Source: RYN-230 sp963704995 (GTDB taxonomy: Bacteria; Actinomycetota; Actinomycetes; Streptosporangiales; Streptosporangiaceae). Taken from it: a DNA stretch of 64,000 bases. Shown piece after piece: positions 52,160-62,133 of the stretch. The DNA lies in NCBI GenBank assembly GCA_963704995.1, contig CAVPIM010000017.1:1-64000 (forward strand), given 5' to 3'. The stretch's first letter is position 1. Each line of letters begins with the position of its first letter. Position numbers and translations under genes: made by a program. The notes below the pieces were generated by a model. It saw only the letters and a list, made by a program, of their open reading frames with translations, was not told the origin of the DNA and ran no database searches.

Positions 52160-52849
52160 GTGAACACGCCCCTGCCGCGGATGCTGGCCGAGAGTAACCG
52201 GGTCGAGGCGTTCAGCGACGGCGTCCTGGCCATCGCCATCACGCTCCTGGTGCTCGACCTGCACACGGCCAGCCGCCCCGGCCATGTCGGGCCCGACCTG
52301 CTGCACCAGTGGCCCACCTACCTGGCCTACGTGGCGTCGTTCATGTACATCGGCGTGGTGTGGGTCAATCACCACTCCCTGTTCACCCGGATCGCCAGCG
52401 TCGACGGCGGCCTCCTGTGGAGCAACCTGGGGCTGCTGCTGGCGGCCTCGGTCCTCCCGTTCCCGACGGCGGAACTGGCTTTCGCGATGGGGCCGGAGGG
52501 CACCCGTAGCGACAAGATCAGCGCCCTCCTGCTCTACGCCGTGGTCAGCGCGGCCATGGCCGTGAGCTGGCTGATCATGTTCGTCTACCTGCAGCGGCAT
52601 CCCTGGCTGCTGCGCCCCGGCGTCACCGCGGCGTTCTTCCGGGGCGAGCGGCTCCGGGCCGTGGCCGGGATCTCCGCCGCCTTCGTCCCGGTGCTCGTCG
52701 GGCTGGTGGCGCCGCTGGCGGCCCTGGGCTTCATCGTGGTCATGCCCGTGTTTTACGCCGCCACGGCCGAGGGCCTGAGGAGCCGCCAGCCCGCCAGCCA
52801 GGACCCGCCGTGGCCGGCTGAGGAGGGCGGCCTGGAGTTAGCGGCCTGA
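52160..52849 (+). CDS. TMEM175-type potassium channel protein (DUF1211)
   Basis: 229 residues from GTG 52160 (ATG 52181 also possible; AGGAGG at 52141-52146). The defining motif RVEAFSDGVLAIAITLLVLD (FSD) is at about 15-34. Six hydrophobic helices follow (YLAYVASFMYIGVVWVNHHS, LLWSNLGLLLAASVLPFPTA, LLLYAVVSAAMAVSWLIMFV, AVAGISAAFVPVLVGLVAPL and LAALGFIVVMPVFYAAT). Bacterial TMEM175 proteins form tetrameric cation channels. No partner gene is evident. Confidence 0.92.
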   Translation: MNTPLPRMLAESNRVEAFSDGVLAIAITLLVLDLHTASRPGHVGPDLLHQWPTYLAYVASFMYIGVVWVNHHSLFTRIASVDGGLLWSNLGLLLAASVLPFPTAELAFAMGPEGTRSDKISALLLYAVVSAAMAVSWLIMFVYLQRHPWLLRPGVTAAFFRGERLRAVAGISAAFVPVLVGLVAPLAALGFIVVMPVFYAATAEGLRSRQPASQDPPWPAEEGGLELAA

Positions 52850-52864
52850 AGTTAGCGGCTGGAC

Positions 52865-53032
52865 TCAGCGCCTGGACTTAGCGGTGCTCGGCCGGTCCGG
52901 CTCGTCGGCGGCCGGGACGCGGGCCCGGCGCCGTTCCTGATCGTCGGAGACGGCGGGCTGCCAGCAGTACGGGCATCCCGGGCCGAACGCGCTATGCAGG
53001 TACGTGCAGTCCACCAGCGGGGCGGTCGTCAC
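52865..53032 (-). CDS. Small Cys/His protein, possible zinc knuckle
   Basis: 55 residues from GTG 53032 to TGA 52865. The N-terminal half reads VDCTYLHSAFGPGCPYCWQP, offering C-x3-H and C-x2-C as a small metal site. The C-terminal half is charged (DDQERRRARVPAADEPDRPS). The composition and a compact Cys/His cluster argue that it is translated. There is no clear ribosome site, and I know no family. Confidence 0.4.
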   Translation of the reverse strand: MTTAPLVDCTYLHSAFGPGCPYCWQPAVSDDQERRRARVPAADEPDRPSTAKSRR

Positions 53033-53176
53033 TGGGTGTGCCACCTCGGATTCCCGGCCCCGTGAGCCGGTGCGGCTCGCGGGGGCCTGCGGTACTCGGC
53101 GTTCCAGTGTTACCCGGCCCGCCTCACGAGCCCGGGACCCGCGGCTCAGCGGGCGTGTCGCCGGCCCGGCGGCGGC

Positions 53177-53470
53177 CTACAGGAACTGGCCCGGAGTGTC
53201 GCTGTCCCGGTCGCCGTGCCACACCACGGCCACGACCTCTCCGGGGTCGATCACCGTCCACCCGGTTTCGCGGTCGAGGCGGACCAGGCCATCCGGGCGG
53301 ACCTCCACGCCGGTCAGCCGCTTCTCCTCGGCCGTCGGGAAGGCGACCGGCCCGATCTGGCTGACGAGCATGGACATCGACCCTGGCTTGCCGATCAGGG
53401 GCCTGAGCAAATCGCGCATCGTGTCGCCGGTCATGATGTGGTACCTCCAGCCATCGCCCATGTGCAGCAT
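53177..53470 (-). CDS. Small protein of unknown function
   Basis: 97 residues from ATG 53470 (ATG 53461 also possible). No TM or signal. Reads as a compact beta-rich protein (GWRYHIMTGDTMRDLLRPLI, SMLVSQIGPVAFPTAEEKRL, DGLVRLDRETGWTVIDPGEV, VAVVWHGDRDSD). The codon pattern and balanced composition look genuine, unlike neighbouring shadows. No family is recognised. It is divergent from the S53 peptidase gene. Confidence 0.6.
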   Translation of the reverse strand: MLHMGDGWRYHIMTGDTMRDLLRPLIGKPGSMSMLVSQIGPVAFPTAEEKRLTGVEVRPDGLVRLDRETGWTVIDPGEVVAVVWHGDRDSDTPGQFL

Positions 53471-53576
53471 GCCCGCGCTCGGGTGGGACGCGCGCGGAAT
53501 GTCGGGTCGCCGGCGGCCACGCCAAGCGCTTCTAGCATCCCCTCGATTGCGGGCGGGCTGTCACGGGGGACACGGG

Positions 53577-55535
53577 ATGCGGAAACGGCGGACGTGGCCG
53601 GCGGGTACGGCGGGCCTGGCCGCCGCCGCCATGGTGATCGGTGCGGCGGGCCTGGCCGCTCCGACCGCGGCCTCGGCGGGCTCCCGGGCCCTGGCCAGCC
53701 GCGCGGCGGCGACGGCGGGCACCGTGATGACTCCTGTCGGCCGGGCGCCGGAAATTCCCCCAGGCGCCAGGGTCACCGGCCCGGAGGCCAGGTCGGCCAC
53801 GCTGCACATCACCGTGGCGCTGCGCTCCGCCGACCCGCGTGGCCTCGACCGGCTGGCCACCGAGGTGTCCACCCCCGGCTCGGCCGGGTTCCGGCACTTC
53901 CTGCGCCCGCACCGGATCCAGTCCCGCTTCGGGCCGCCACGGGGCGCGGCCGCGGCGGTCCGCGCCTGGCTGCGCCGCCATGGCCTCGCGCCCGGGGCCA
54001 CCCTGGGCGATGGGCTGCTGTTGCCCGTCACCGGCCCGGTAGCACGGATCGAGGCGGCGTTCCGCACGGCGATCGACCGGGTGCATCTCGCCGACGGCCG
54101 GACGGCGCTGCTCAACCGGCGGGCCCCGGAGGTGCCCGCCGCCCTGCGCCGCTGGGTGTCAGCCATCATCGGCCTGAGCAACGTGCACCGGCCCGGGTCC
54201 AGCCTGGTGGCGGGGCGGGTGCCGGGGCCGCGGGCCTGCCGCGCCGCCCGCGGTACCCGGCACGTGTACACCGCCGCCTGGCTGGCGCGCGCCTACCGGT
54301 TCAACCCGCTGTACCGCCAGCATGATTTCGGGCAGCACGTCACGGTGGCCCTGTTCGAGCTGGCCGACTACGCCAGCCGGGACATCAGGATGTACAACCG
54401 CTGCTACCGGGTGCATCCCTCTGTCCGCCGGGTGCGGGTTGACGGGGGAACCAGCGTCGCGGCCTCGGGGGACGGCACGCTGGAGGTCACCGCCGACGTC
54501 AACGTGGTCGCGGCCATGGCCCCGCGGGCGCGGATCCTCGTCTATGAGGCGCCCCTGTCCGGTGGCGACCAGTCCATCGTGGATACCTACGGCGCGATCA
54601 CCCAGCAGGACCGCGCCCAGGTCGTGAGCAGTTCCTGGGGTGGCTGCGAGCCGCTGGCCGGGACGGCCGTCGTCCGCATCGAGGCGCAGCTCTTCCAGGA
54701 GATGGCCCTGCAGGGCCAGTCGATGATGGCGGCCGCCGGGGACTCCGGCTCCGAGGGGTGCCTGCCCGACGTGAAGGAGGTGCCCGCCCGCGTCGCCTAC
54801 AGCCTGCAGGTCGGCAACCCGGCCAGCCAGCCCTTCGTCACGGCGGTGGGCGGCACTACCATCACCCGGTACGGCTCACCCCCGGTGCAGTCGGCCTGGA
54901 ACCAGACCCCGGCGGGGATGGGCTTCCCGGCCCCGTTCAACGGCCGGCACGGCCGGCCGCGCAAGTACCCGGGCAACCTGGTCGGCGGCGGCGGGGTCTC
55001 CCGGATGTGGGGGATGCCGACCTGGCAGGCGGGTCTCGTGCGCGGCAGCCGCGCCAGCGGGGCCCGGTGCGGTGCGCCGCGGCGGTCAGGGTGCCGGGAG
55101 GTCCCTGACGTCTCGGCGCTGGCGGCGATCGGCGCCCGGGGCACCCGCGGGTACGTCATCTACGGCACGGCCGGGGCGTTCAAGGGCAAGGGCTGGCTGA
55201 CCGTCGGGGGCACCAGCCTGGCCACCCCGCTGTGGGCGGCGCTGACCGCGCTGGCCGACCAGCAGATGTCCGGCCACCGACTGGGCCTGCTGTCCCCGAG
55301 CCTGTACCGCATCGCGCGCCGTGTCCCGCGGGCCTTCACCGATGTCAGGGCCGGGAACAACGGCTACCTCGCCCGGTCCGGCCGCCACTCCCACCACACG
55401 TGCCGGTCCGGCGGCCTGCCCGGGCGGCCCTGTTATCGGGCGGCGCCCGGCTACGACATGGCCACCGGGCTCGGCTCGCCGCAGGCCGCTGACCTGATCA
55501 CCGCCCTGCGCCGGGAGCGCGCCAGCCGGGCCTGA
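53577..55535 (+). CDS. Secreted S53 (sedolisin) peptidase with prodomain
   Basis: 652 residues from ATG 53577. A signal peptide (KRRTWPAGTAGLAAAAMVIG) ends near AAPTAASA. An activation prodomain covers about 60-210 (VALRSADPRGLDRLATEVST, FRHFLRPHRIQSRFGPPRGA). The sedolisin catalytic triad is visible: Glu/Asp in TLEVTADVNVVAAMAPRARI, oxyanion Asp in AAAGDSGSEG and Ser in VGGTSLATPLWA. The C-terminal Ca site is DVRAGNNGYL with GYDMATGLGSP. It is an acid-active serine-carboxyl endopeptidase secreted for nutrient proteolysis. Confidence 0.95.
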   Translation: MRKRRTWPAGTAGLAAAAMVIGAAGLAAPTAASAGSRALASRAAATAGTVMTPVGRAPEIPPGARVTGPEARSATLHITVALRSADPRGLDRLATEVSTPGSAGFRHFLRPHRIQSRFGPPRGAAAAVRAWLRRHGLAPGATLGDGLLLPVTGPVARIEAAFRTAIDRVHLADGRTALLNRRAPEVPAALRRWVSAIIGLSNVHRPGSSLVAGRVPGPRACRAARGTRHVYTAAWLARAYRFNPLYRQHDFGQHVTVALFELADYASRDIRMYNRCYRVHPSVRRVRVDGGTSVAASGDGTLEVTADVNVVAAMAPRARILVYEAPLSGGDQSIVDTYGAITQQDRAQVVSSSWGGCEPLAGTAVVRIEAQLFQEMALQGQSMMAAAGDSGSEGCLPDVKEVPARVAYSLQVGNPASQPFVTAVGGTTITRYGSPPVQSAWNQTPAGMGFPAPFNGRHGRPRKYPGNLVGGGGVSRMWGMPTWQAGLVRGSRASGARCGAPRRSGCREVPDVSALAAIGARGTRGYVIYGTAGAFKGKGWLTVGGTSLATPLWAALTALADQQMSGHRLGLLSPSLYRIARRVPRAFTDVRAGNNGYLARSGRHSHHTCRSGGLPGRPCYRAAPGYDMATGLGSPQAADLITALRRERASRA

Positions 55536-55653
55536 AGCCGGCCGGGCGGGCGGCGGCGGGATACTCCTGGCGCGCTATCCGGGCTGACGCGGCGCGGGCG
55601 TTCGGCCGCCTTCACCTGGACAGGGCGGCCAGGCCGGATGACAGACTGCCAGC

Positions 55654-56242
55654 ATGACCGGACCGGACCCGAAAGCAGACCTGCTCGGTTACCTCCAGGC
55701 CGGCCGCGAGGCCCTGCTGTGGAAGCTCGAAGGGCTCCCGGAGTACGACATACGGCGCCCGCTCACCCCCACCGGCACCAACCTCCTGGGGCTGGTCAAG
55801 CACGTGGCCAGCATGGAACTGGGGTACTTCGGCGAAACCTTCGGCCTGCCGTCCGGCGTGCCGCTGCCCTGGCTGGCGGACACGGCGGAGCCCAACGCGG
55901 ATATGTGGGCGGCCGCCGGGGAGTCGCGGGACCAGATCACCGCCCTGTACCACCGGGCGTGGCGGCACTCGGACACCACGATTGGCATGCTGGCGCTCGA
56001 TGCGACCGGCCACGTGCCCTGGTGGCCCGCGGACCGGAACGAGGTGACGCTGCACCGGATCATGGCGCACATGATCGCCGAGACGCACCGGCACGCCGGG
56101 CACGCCGACATCGTCCGGGAACTGATCGACGGCGCGGCCGGGCGCCAGCCCGGCCAGGACAACCTGCCCTCGGCCGGCCCGTCCTGGTGGGAGGGCTACC
56201 GGAGCCGGCTGGAGGAGGAGGCCCGGGCCGCCCGGCCGCTGA
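55654..56242 (+). CDS. DinB family protein (DUF664), stop likely lost by an indel
   Basis: About 195 residues. Four-helix bundle of DinB type: DLLGYLQAGREALLWKLEGL, TPTGTNLLGLVKHVASMELG, TLHRIMAHMIAETHRHAGHA. Three His at the expected positions (KHVASME; HRIMAHM; HRHAGH) could bind a metal. As given the frame has no stop and runs through about 240 nt of non-coding-like sequence into the molybdoenzyme gene. In the +1 frame a TGA at 56240-56242 follows right after the last helix. A perfect hairpin at 56354-56382 supports a gene end here. DinB proteins are often thiol-dependent transferases. Confidence 0.8.
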
Positions 56243-56353
56243 GCCTCGGAGCGCCGGAGAACGGCCAGACGCCGGGGGTCGCGGCCGGCGCCTGCCGCTC
56301 CGGGGCCCACCGGGTCACCCTGCTGGCCCCTGCGGTCGCTAGCCTGCTCCTGT

Positions 56354-56382
56354 GCGGGCCCCCGGCCAGGCCGGGGGCCCGC
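56354..56382. terminator. Perfect 14-bp hairpin between dinB and the CoxL-like gene
   Basis: GCGGGCCCCCGGCC and GGCCGGGGGCCCGC flank a single A. A stem of this strength is unlikely within coding DNA and suggests transcription termination, so the continuous open frame across it is accidental. Confidence 0.7.
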
Positions 56383-56484
56383 GCGGCAGTGTTCACGCCA
56401 GGGCCGCCGCGGTTTGACCGCCCCACCCCGGCCGGGCACGATCATCGCTGGGCACGCGGAGCGTCGGAGGGGAGCTGGTCGGGT

Positions 56485-58783
56485 GTGAGCATTCTCGGTA
56501 CCCGGGTCGTGCGGACGGAGGACCCGGGCTTCCTGACCAGGGGCGCGGTCTACACCGACGACGTGGTGGACGAACGGCTGGCCGGCGCGGGCCACGTGTT
56601 CTTCGTCCGCTCCCCGATCGCGCACGCCCGGATCATCTCGGTGGATGTCAGCGCGGCCCTGGAGGCACCCGGCGTGATCGCCGCGTTCACCGGGGCCGAC
56701 CTGGCCGGCCTGCCATCGCTGGCCCCGCCCATGCCGGACCTGGTCAACGGGCGGATGGCCCAGCCGCTGCTGGCCCGGGACGTGGTGCGCTATGTCGGCG
56801 AGCCGGTGGCGGTCGTCGTGACCGAGGACCCGTACCAGGGCGAGGACGCGGCCGAGCTGGTCAGCGCCGACTACGACCCGCTCCCCGCGGTGGTGGACAT
56901 GGCCGCGGCCGCTGACGACCCGCCCAGCCTCCTGTTCCCCGAGGCGGGGACGAACGTGACCGCCACCTTCGGGGATGCGGCCACGTTCCAGGCTGACCTG
57001 TTCGACGGGTGCGAGGTCGTGGTCAGCCGGGCCATCGTCAACCAGCGGGTGGCGCCCGCCCCGATGGAGACCCGGGCGGCCGCGGCTGCGTGGGGCGACG
57101 ACGGGCGGCTCACGGCCTGGATCCCGAACCAGGGCGCCCAGGGCACCCGCAGTGCGCTGGCCGCGATGCTGGCCATCGACCCGGCCAGCCTGCGGATCAT
57201 CACCCCCGACGTGGGCGGCGCGTTCGGCGCCAAGTTCGGCGCGGACCCGGAGCACGCGGTGGTCTGCTGGGTGGCCCGGCAGCTGCGCCGCCCCGCGCGC
57301 TGGGCCGAGACCCGGAACGAGAACATGATCGGGATGACACACGGCCGGGCGCAGCGCCAGACGATCACCATCGGCGGCCGCCGCGACGGGACGGTGACCG
57401 CGTACCGGCTGGAGATCCTGCAGGACTCCGGGGCCTACCCGCGGTTCGGCGCGTTCCTGCCCGCCCTCACCATCCTGATGGCCCCCGGGCCCTACGCGAT
57501 CAGCCGGGCCGAAGCGGCGGCACGATCGGTCGTCACCAACACCACCCCGGTCGGGGCCTACCGCGGCGCGGGCCGGCCCGAGGCCACGGCGGCGGTGGAG
57601 CGGGCCATCGACCTGTTCGCCGCCGAGATCGGCCAGGACCCCGCCGAGGTGCGCCGGAAGAACCTGCTGCCCAGGTTCAGCGAGCCGCACCGGACCGCGT
57701 TCGGGGCTGTCTATGACAGCGGCGATTACGTGGCCGCGCTGGACGCGGCCCTGGACGCGGCCGGCTACCCGGCCCTGCGGGAGGAGCAGGCCAGGCGCCG
57801 GGCCGCGGGAGACGTCACCCAGCTCGGCATCGGCCTGGCCAGCTACGTGGAGATCACCGGCGCCGGGGCGGAGTCGGGTGCCCCGCGGGAGAACGCCAGC
57901 GTCGAAGTGCATCCGGACGGCAGCGCCACGATCCTGACCGGGACCTCACCGCATGGGCAGGGCCACGCCACGGTGTGGGCCATGCTGGCCAGCGAGGAGC
58001 TGGGGATCCCGGTTGACCGGATCACGGTGAAGTGGGGCGACACCGACCTCATTCCCGAGGGAGGCGGCACCGGGGGATCACGCAGCCTGCAGCAGGGCGG
58101 GGTGGCGGTCCGGCAGGCGTCGCGGGAACTGCTCGAGGTGGCCCGGGAGCGGGCCGCCGCGATGCTCGAGGCCAACCCCGCTGACCTGGTCTTCGAGCCG
58201 GAGCGCAGCGCGTTCGAGGTGGCGGGCGACCCGGACGCGGCGGTGCCGCTGGCCAAGCTGGCCGTGCTGGAGCGGCTGGTCGCGTTCGACCGTGTTCATC
58301 GCGCCGGGCGCGACCTTCCCCTTCGGCGCGCACGTGGCCGTGGTGGACGTGGACACCGAGACCGGCAAGGTGGTGCTGCGCCGGGTGGTCACGGTGGACG
58401 ACGCGGGAACGGTGATCAACCCGCTGCTGGCCGAGGGCCAGCGGCACGGTGGCATCGCCCAGGGCGCCGCGCAGGCGTTCCTGGAGGAGGTCATCTACGA
58501 CGCGGAAGGTAATCCGCTCACCGCCACCTTCGCCGACTACCCGTTCCTGTCCGCCACTGAGGTGCCCAGTTTCGAGCTGGTCGACATGGCCACGCCGACC
58601 AGCTACAACCCCCTCGGGGTCAAGGGCATCGGCGAGGCCGGGACGATCGGCGCCACGCCCGCCGTGCAGAACGCGGTCATCGACGCGCTGGCTCACCTCG
58701 GCGTGCGGCACATCGACCTGCCCGCCACCCCGCAGCGGGTCTGGCGGGCCCTCCAGGGCGTCTCCGCCGGGAAGGACGCGTAG
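56485..58783 (+). CDS. Molybdenum hydroxylase large subunit (form II CoxL-like), one frameshift
   Basis: About 766 residues from GTG 56485 (MSILGTRVVRTEDPGFLTRG). Xanthine-oxidase-family large subunit binding molybdopterin cytosine dinucleotide: PDVGGAFGAKF, the active-site loop GAYRGAGRPEA (the AYRGAGR form II signature, not the CO-specific AYRCSFR), GTSPHGQGHATVWA and catalytic Glu in VKGIGEAGTIG. The frame breaks near 58285-58300, resuming at FIAPGATFPFGAHVAVVDVD. Form II enzymes oxidise CO poorly if at all; aldehydes or N-heterocycles are likelier substrates. It is followed directly by the iron-sulfur and FAD subunits. Confidence 0.9.
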
Positions 58784-59248
58784 ATGCAGATCGAGCTCAC
58801 GGTCAACGGGGCACCGCGCGCCGACGAGGTGGAGCCGCGCCTGCTGCTGGTCCACTACCTGCGCCAGCGCTGCGGGCTGCGCGCCGCCAACGTCGGCTGT
58901 GACACCACGTCCTGCGGCGCCTGCACCGTGCTGGTCAACGGCCGCTCGGTGAAGTCCTGCACCATGCTCGCCGTGCAGGCGGCCGGGCAGGAGATCACCA
59001 CGGCTGAGGGCCTGGCCGCCGGCGGGGAGATGCACCCGGTGCAGGAGGCGTTCCGGCGGGAGCACGGGCTGCAGTGCGGCTTCTGCACCCCGGGCATGGT
59101 GCTGGCCGCCGCCGGGCTGCTGGCGGAGAATCCGCGCCCGACCGAGGCTGAAGTGCGGGCCGGCCTGGAAGGCAACTTCTGCCGGTGTACCGGCTACCAC
59201 AACATCGTCCGGGCCGTGCTGGCCGCCGCCGAATCGATGAGCGCATGA
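58784..59248 (+). CDS. Molybdenum hydroxylase small [2Fe-2S] subunit (CoxS-like)
   Basis: 154 residues. The N-terminal plant-type cluster uses Cys 39, 44, 47 and 59 (GCDTTSCGAC and VKSC). The C-terminal helical cluster uses Cys 98, 101, 133 and 135 (CGFC and CRC, in FCRCTGYHNI). It transfers electrons from the Mo site to FAD. The gene starts at the base after the large-subunit stop and overlaps the medium-subunit start by 4 nt. Confidence 0.96.
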   Translation: MQIELTVNGAPRADEVEPRLLLVHYLRQRCGLRAANVGCDTTSCGACTVLVNGRSVKSCTMLAVQAAGQEITTAEGLAAGGEMHPVQEAFRREHGLQCGFCTPGMVLAAAGLLAENPRPTEAEVRAGLEGNFCRCTGYHNIVRAVLAAAESMSA

Positions 59249-60057
59249 TCCCCGCGCCGTTCGAGTACGAGGCGGCCGAATCGGCCGGGCACGCCCTGGA
59301 GTTGCTGGCCCAGCACGGGGAGGACGCGAAGCTGCTGGCCGGCGGGCATTCGCTGCTGCCGATGATGAAGCTGCGGCTGGCCGTCCCCGCCGTCGTCATC
59401 GACATCGGCCGGGTCGGCGAGCTGGCCGGTATCCGGGCCGACGGCGACGACGTGCTGATCGGCGCGACCACATGCCACGCCGACGTCGCCGCTTCCGGCC
59501 TGGTCCGCTCGCAGGCCCCGCTGCTGGCCTACGCCGCGGCGCAGGTCGGTGACCCGCAGATCCGGCACCGGGGCACGATCGGCGGCTCCCTCGCGCACGC
59601 CGACCCGGCGGCGGACCTGCCCATGGCGCTGGTCGCCCTGGGCGGCTCCATGGAAATCTCCGGCCCGGGCGGCCGCCGCACGGTCAGCGCGGACGACTTC
59701 TTCGCCGGGTTCTTCGAGACCAGCCTGGAACCGGACGAACTGCTCACCGCGGTCCGGGTGCCGCGCCGCCCGGGTCCCGACTGGGGGTACCAGAAGTTCG
59801 TCCGGCGGGCCAACGACTGGGCGATCGTCGGGGTCGCGGCGGCCGGCGGCCGGATCGCCCTGGCCAACATGGGCCCGGTGCCGGTCCGGGCGGCCGCGGC
59901 GGAGCAGGCCCTGGCCGGCGGGGCCAGCGCGGCCGACGCGGCGGCGCTGGCCGCCGAGGGGACCGACCCGGCCGAGGACATCCACGCCGACCGCGCCTAC
60001 CGCCAGCACCTGGCGCGGGTCCTCACCCGCCGGGCCCTGGAACACCAGGCCGGGTAG
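59245..60057 (+). CDS. Molybdenum hydroxylase FAD subunit (CoxM-like)
   Basis: 270 residues from ATG 59245 overlapping the CoxS stop (ATGA). FAD-binding motifs LLAGGHSLLPMMKLRLA at about 32-48 and HRGTIGGSLAHADPAAD at about 108-124, then the CO-dehydrogenase flavoprotein C-terminal domain (YQKFVRRANDWAIVGVAAAG). It passes electrons to the respiratory chain. The subunit order L-S-M differs from the classical CO dehydrogenase order M-S-L and fits form II clusters. Confidence 0.95.
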   Translation: MIPAPFEYEAAESAGHALELLAQHGEDAKLLAGGHSLLPMMKLRLAVPAVVIDIGRVGELAGIRADGDDVLIGATTCHADVAASGLVRSQAPLLAYAAAQVGDPQIRHRGTIGGSLAHADPAADLPMALVALGGSMEISGPGGRRTVSADDFFAGFFETSLEPDELLTAVRVPRRPGPDWGYQKFVRRANDWAIVGVAAAGGRIALANMGPVPVRAAAAEQALAGGASAADAAALAAEGTDPAEDIHADRAYRQHLARVLTRRALEHQAG

Positions 60058-60086
60058 GCGCCCGCCCAGCCCGGCACCCGGCACCC

Positions 60087-60137
60087 GGGACCCGGGTCCC
60101 GGGGGACCCAGGTCGGGGGTGGGCCTGGGCCCACCCC
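60087..60137. terminator. Two hairpins after the molybdenum hydroxylase operon
   Basis: A 14-bp palindrome GGGACCCGGGTCCC lies at 60087-60100 and a second stem GGGGTGGGC/GCCCACCCC at 60116-60137 with a 4-nt loop. Both are 30-80 nt after the FAD-subunit stop. They are probably factor-independent or intrinsic-like terminators lacking a T tract. Confidence 0.55.
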
Positions 60138-60237
60138 GGATGGGGAGACCGCCCTATGGTGCGCGGTCCCGGGGAGCGGGCAGGATGGCCTGCATGATCA
60201 GGCTCGCGGCCCGGCCGCCCGGACCGGGCTGAACGGG

Positions 60238-61708
60238 GTGCACGGGCGCGTCCTGGCCCCGGTCGGTGACCCGCGGCGGACTCCAGCCCACCCAGGCTGG
60301 GACCGCGCGGAGATAGCCCTGGCCGCTGGGGCCTTCCTGTTCCTGTGCATCGCGGTGCTGGCCGCCGCGCCCTTTCTCGTGGAACCCGACGACTCGGCGT
60401 ACCGTGCCTCGATCGTGGCCATGACCCAGGGACACTTCCTGACGCTGACGACCGCCCAGGTGCACGCGCTGGGCCGCCAGCTGGCCGCGGGGCACGGGGC
60501 CCGCCCGGGCCTGCCGCCCTGGCCCATACCCCAGTGGGTCCAGCTGCCTGGCGGGCGCTGGATCAGCGAGAAGGATCCCGGTTACCCCTTCCTCGCCGCG
60601 CCTTTCCAGGCGCTGGGCGTCATCCGCCTGGCGCCGCTGTTCTACGGGGGACTGGCCTGCCTGGGCCTGTTCGCCGGCGCCCGCCGCTGGCTGGGCCGGC
60701 CCGGGGGCGCCGCCGCGGCTGGCCTGTTCTGCTCGTCAGGGGCGGCGCTGCTGTTCGCCTGGCGGGACTACATGCCGACGTTCACCGACGCGTCGCTGAT
60801 CGCCGCGGGCACCGGCGCGCTGCTGTGGGCCGTGCTCGCCAGGGACGTCGCCTGCCGGTGGCGCACCGTGGCCGGGCTGGCCGGCTTCGCGGCCCTCGAG
60901 GCTGCCGTGTTCGCGCGCTACACCGACGTCGTCGTGCTCGGCTGCGCGGTCGTCGCGGTGATCGTGGCCTGGCGGCGGCGCGTGATTCCCGCGGCCGCCC
61001 TGGGCTGGTGGCTGGGCTCGGTGGCGGTGTCCGGGGCGGCCCTGGCCACGTTCGATGACCTCGTGTACGGTGGCCCGCTGACCTCCGGGTACCGGCCGGG
61101 GGAGATCACCTTCAGCCTCGCCGCGATCCCGCGCAACCTCCGTTTCATGCCGGCTCACCTGATCGAGGCCATGCCGGTGCTGGTGCTCGGGCTGGCCGCA
61201 CTGGCGGGCCTGGCCGGGCGGCTGGTGCGCCAGCGGCGGCGCGGCGGCGGGCGGTGCCGCCGTGGCCCGCCGTGATCTTGCGGTGGGCCTGGCCCTGGCC
61301 GCGTCCTGGTGCGGGGTCTGGGGGCTGTACGCCGCCTACACCTGGACGGCCGGACCTGGTCTCAGCACGTTGCAGGCTGCCCGTTTCTATGTCCCCGCCA
61401 TCGGGGCCATCGCCCTGCTGGGCGCCTGGCTCGTGGTCCGCCTGCCGTCCCTGGTCCGCCTGCCGCCCCGGGCCCCGGTGGCCGCGCTGACGGCGGCCGC
61501 CGTGGTGCTGCTCATGGCGGGGCTGGGCCTGTGGGCCTTCGGCGCCATGCGGGACGCCCCGATGGGCGGCATGATCCACCGCGGCGGCCCGCCGGGCCAG
61601 GTGGTGCGCGCCGCCGGCGGCGCGGCGGGCCAGGCGGACCCGGCCGCCCCGGCTGTGCCGTACGCCATAGCGGCCCGGGGAACAGCAGGGAACGTCGCGG
61701 CGTCATAA
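60238..61708 (+). CDS. Polytopic membrane protein, glycosyltransferase-like, one frameshift
   Basis: About 490 residues, 10 or more TM helices, resembling GT39/ArnT-like membrane proteins: a helix then a long first outside loop with AAAPFLVEPDDSAYRASIVA and WISEKDPGYPFLAAPFQALG (the acidic loop residues could be catalytic), followed by GLACLGLFAGARRWLG, LLFAWRDYMPTFTDASLIAA and RYTDVVVLGCAVVAVIVAW. The frame shifts near 61245 and resumes as DLAVGLALAASWCGVWGLYA, ARFYVPAIGAIALLGAWLVV. A disordered C-terminus follows. It could be a sugar transferase using a lipid-linked donor; not certain. Confidence 0.7.
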
Positions 61709-61713
61709 ATAGT

Positions 61714-61948
61714 GTGAGTCTGTACACCGATACGCCCGGCGGACGCCCGGCAGGCCCACCTGGTCCTCGTCGAGCAGTCCGGAGCAAAGCACGAGATCCC
61801 GCAGTCATCTCCCGGCGACGGCATGGCCGGGGCCGAGCAGGCCATGCACGACCCCGGCCTGCATCTGCGGGAGGTGAAGGTGATCAGCGAGCACAAGGCC
61901 ATCGCCCGCTGGAAGGCCTCGCAACTCGGCTGGCGCCGGGTCGCCTGA
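61714..61948 (+). CDS. Small soluble protein, probably frameshifted
   Basis: About 77 residues. GTG 61714 gives SLYTDTP; after a probable frame break near 61740-61750 the other frame reads DARQAHLVLVEQSGAKHEIP, then GAEQAMHDPGLHLREVKVIS and HKAIARWKASQLGWRRVA before TGA 61948. The mixed charged and hydrophobic pattern and clean stop look like a real small gene, but neither frame alone is complete. No family is recognised. Confidence 0.4.
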
Positions 61949-62133
61949 CCCGCCGGCCGCGCCGTTCCCCGGCCCGCTCCTGCCCCGCCGGCGGACCGCC
62001 AGGATCGGACGGTCCGCCCGTGCCGGGCGGTGTGTGATGATGAAAGCAGGGCCGCGGGCATTCCGAACGCTGGCAGTCACGCCGGCGCCGTCCACGGGCC
62101 CGGTAAACCCGGCACACCCGTGCCGGGGATGGG

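Noticed and set aside
55612..57912. 766-codon open frame antisense to dinB and coxL
   Set aside because: Composition is typical of antisense frames; the plus strand holds clear DinB and molybdoenzyme sequence.
55654..58512. Apparent DinB-CoxL fusion protein
   Set aside because: The joining 240 nt looks non-coding and contains a perfect 14-bp hairpin; a +1 stop lies right after the DinB domain and a good GTG start precedes the CoxL domain.
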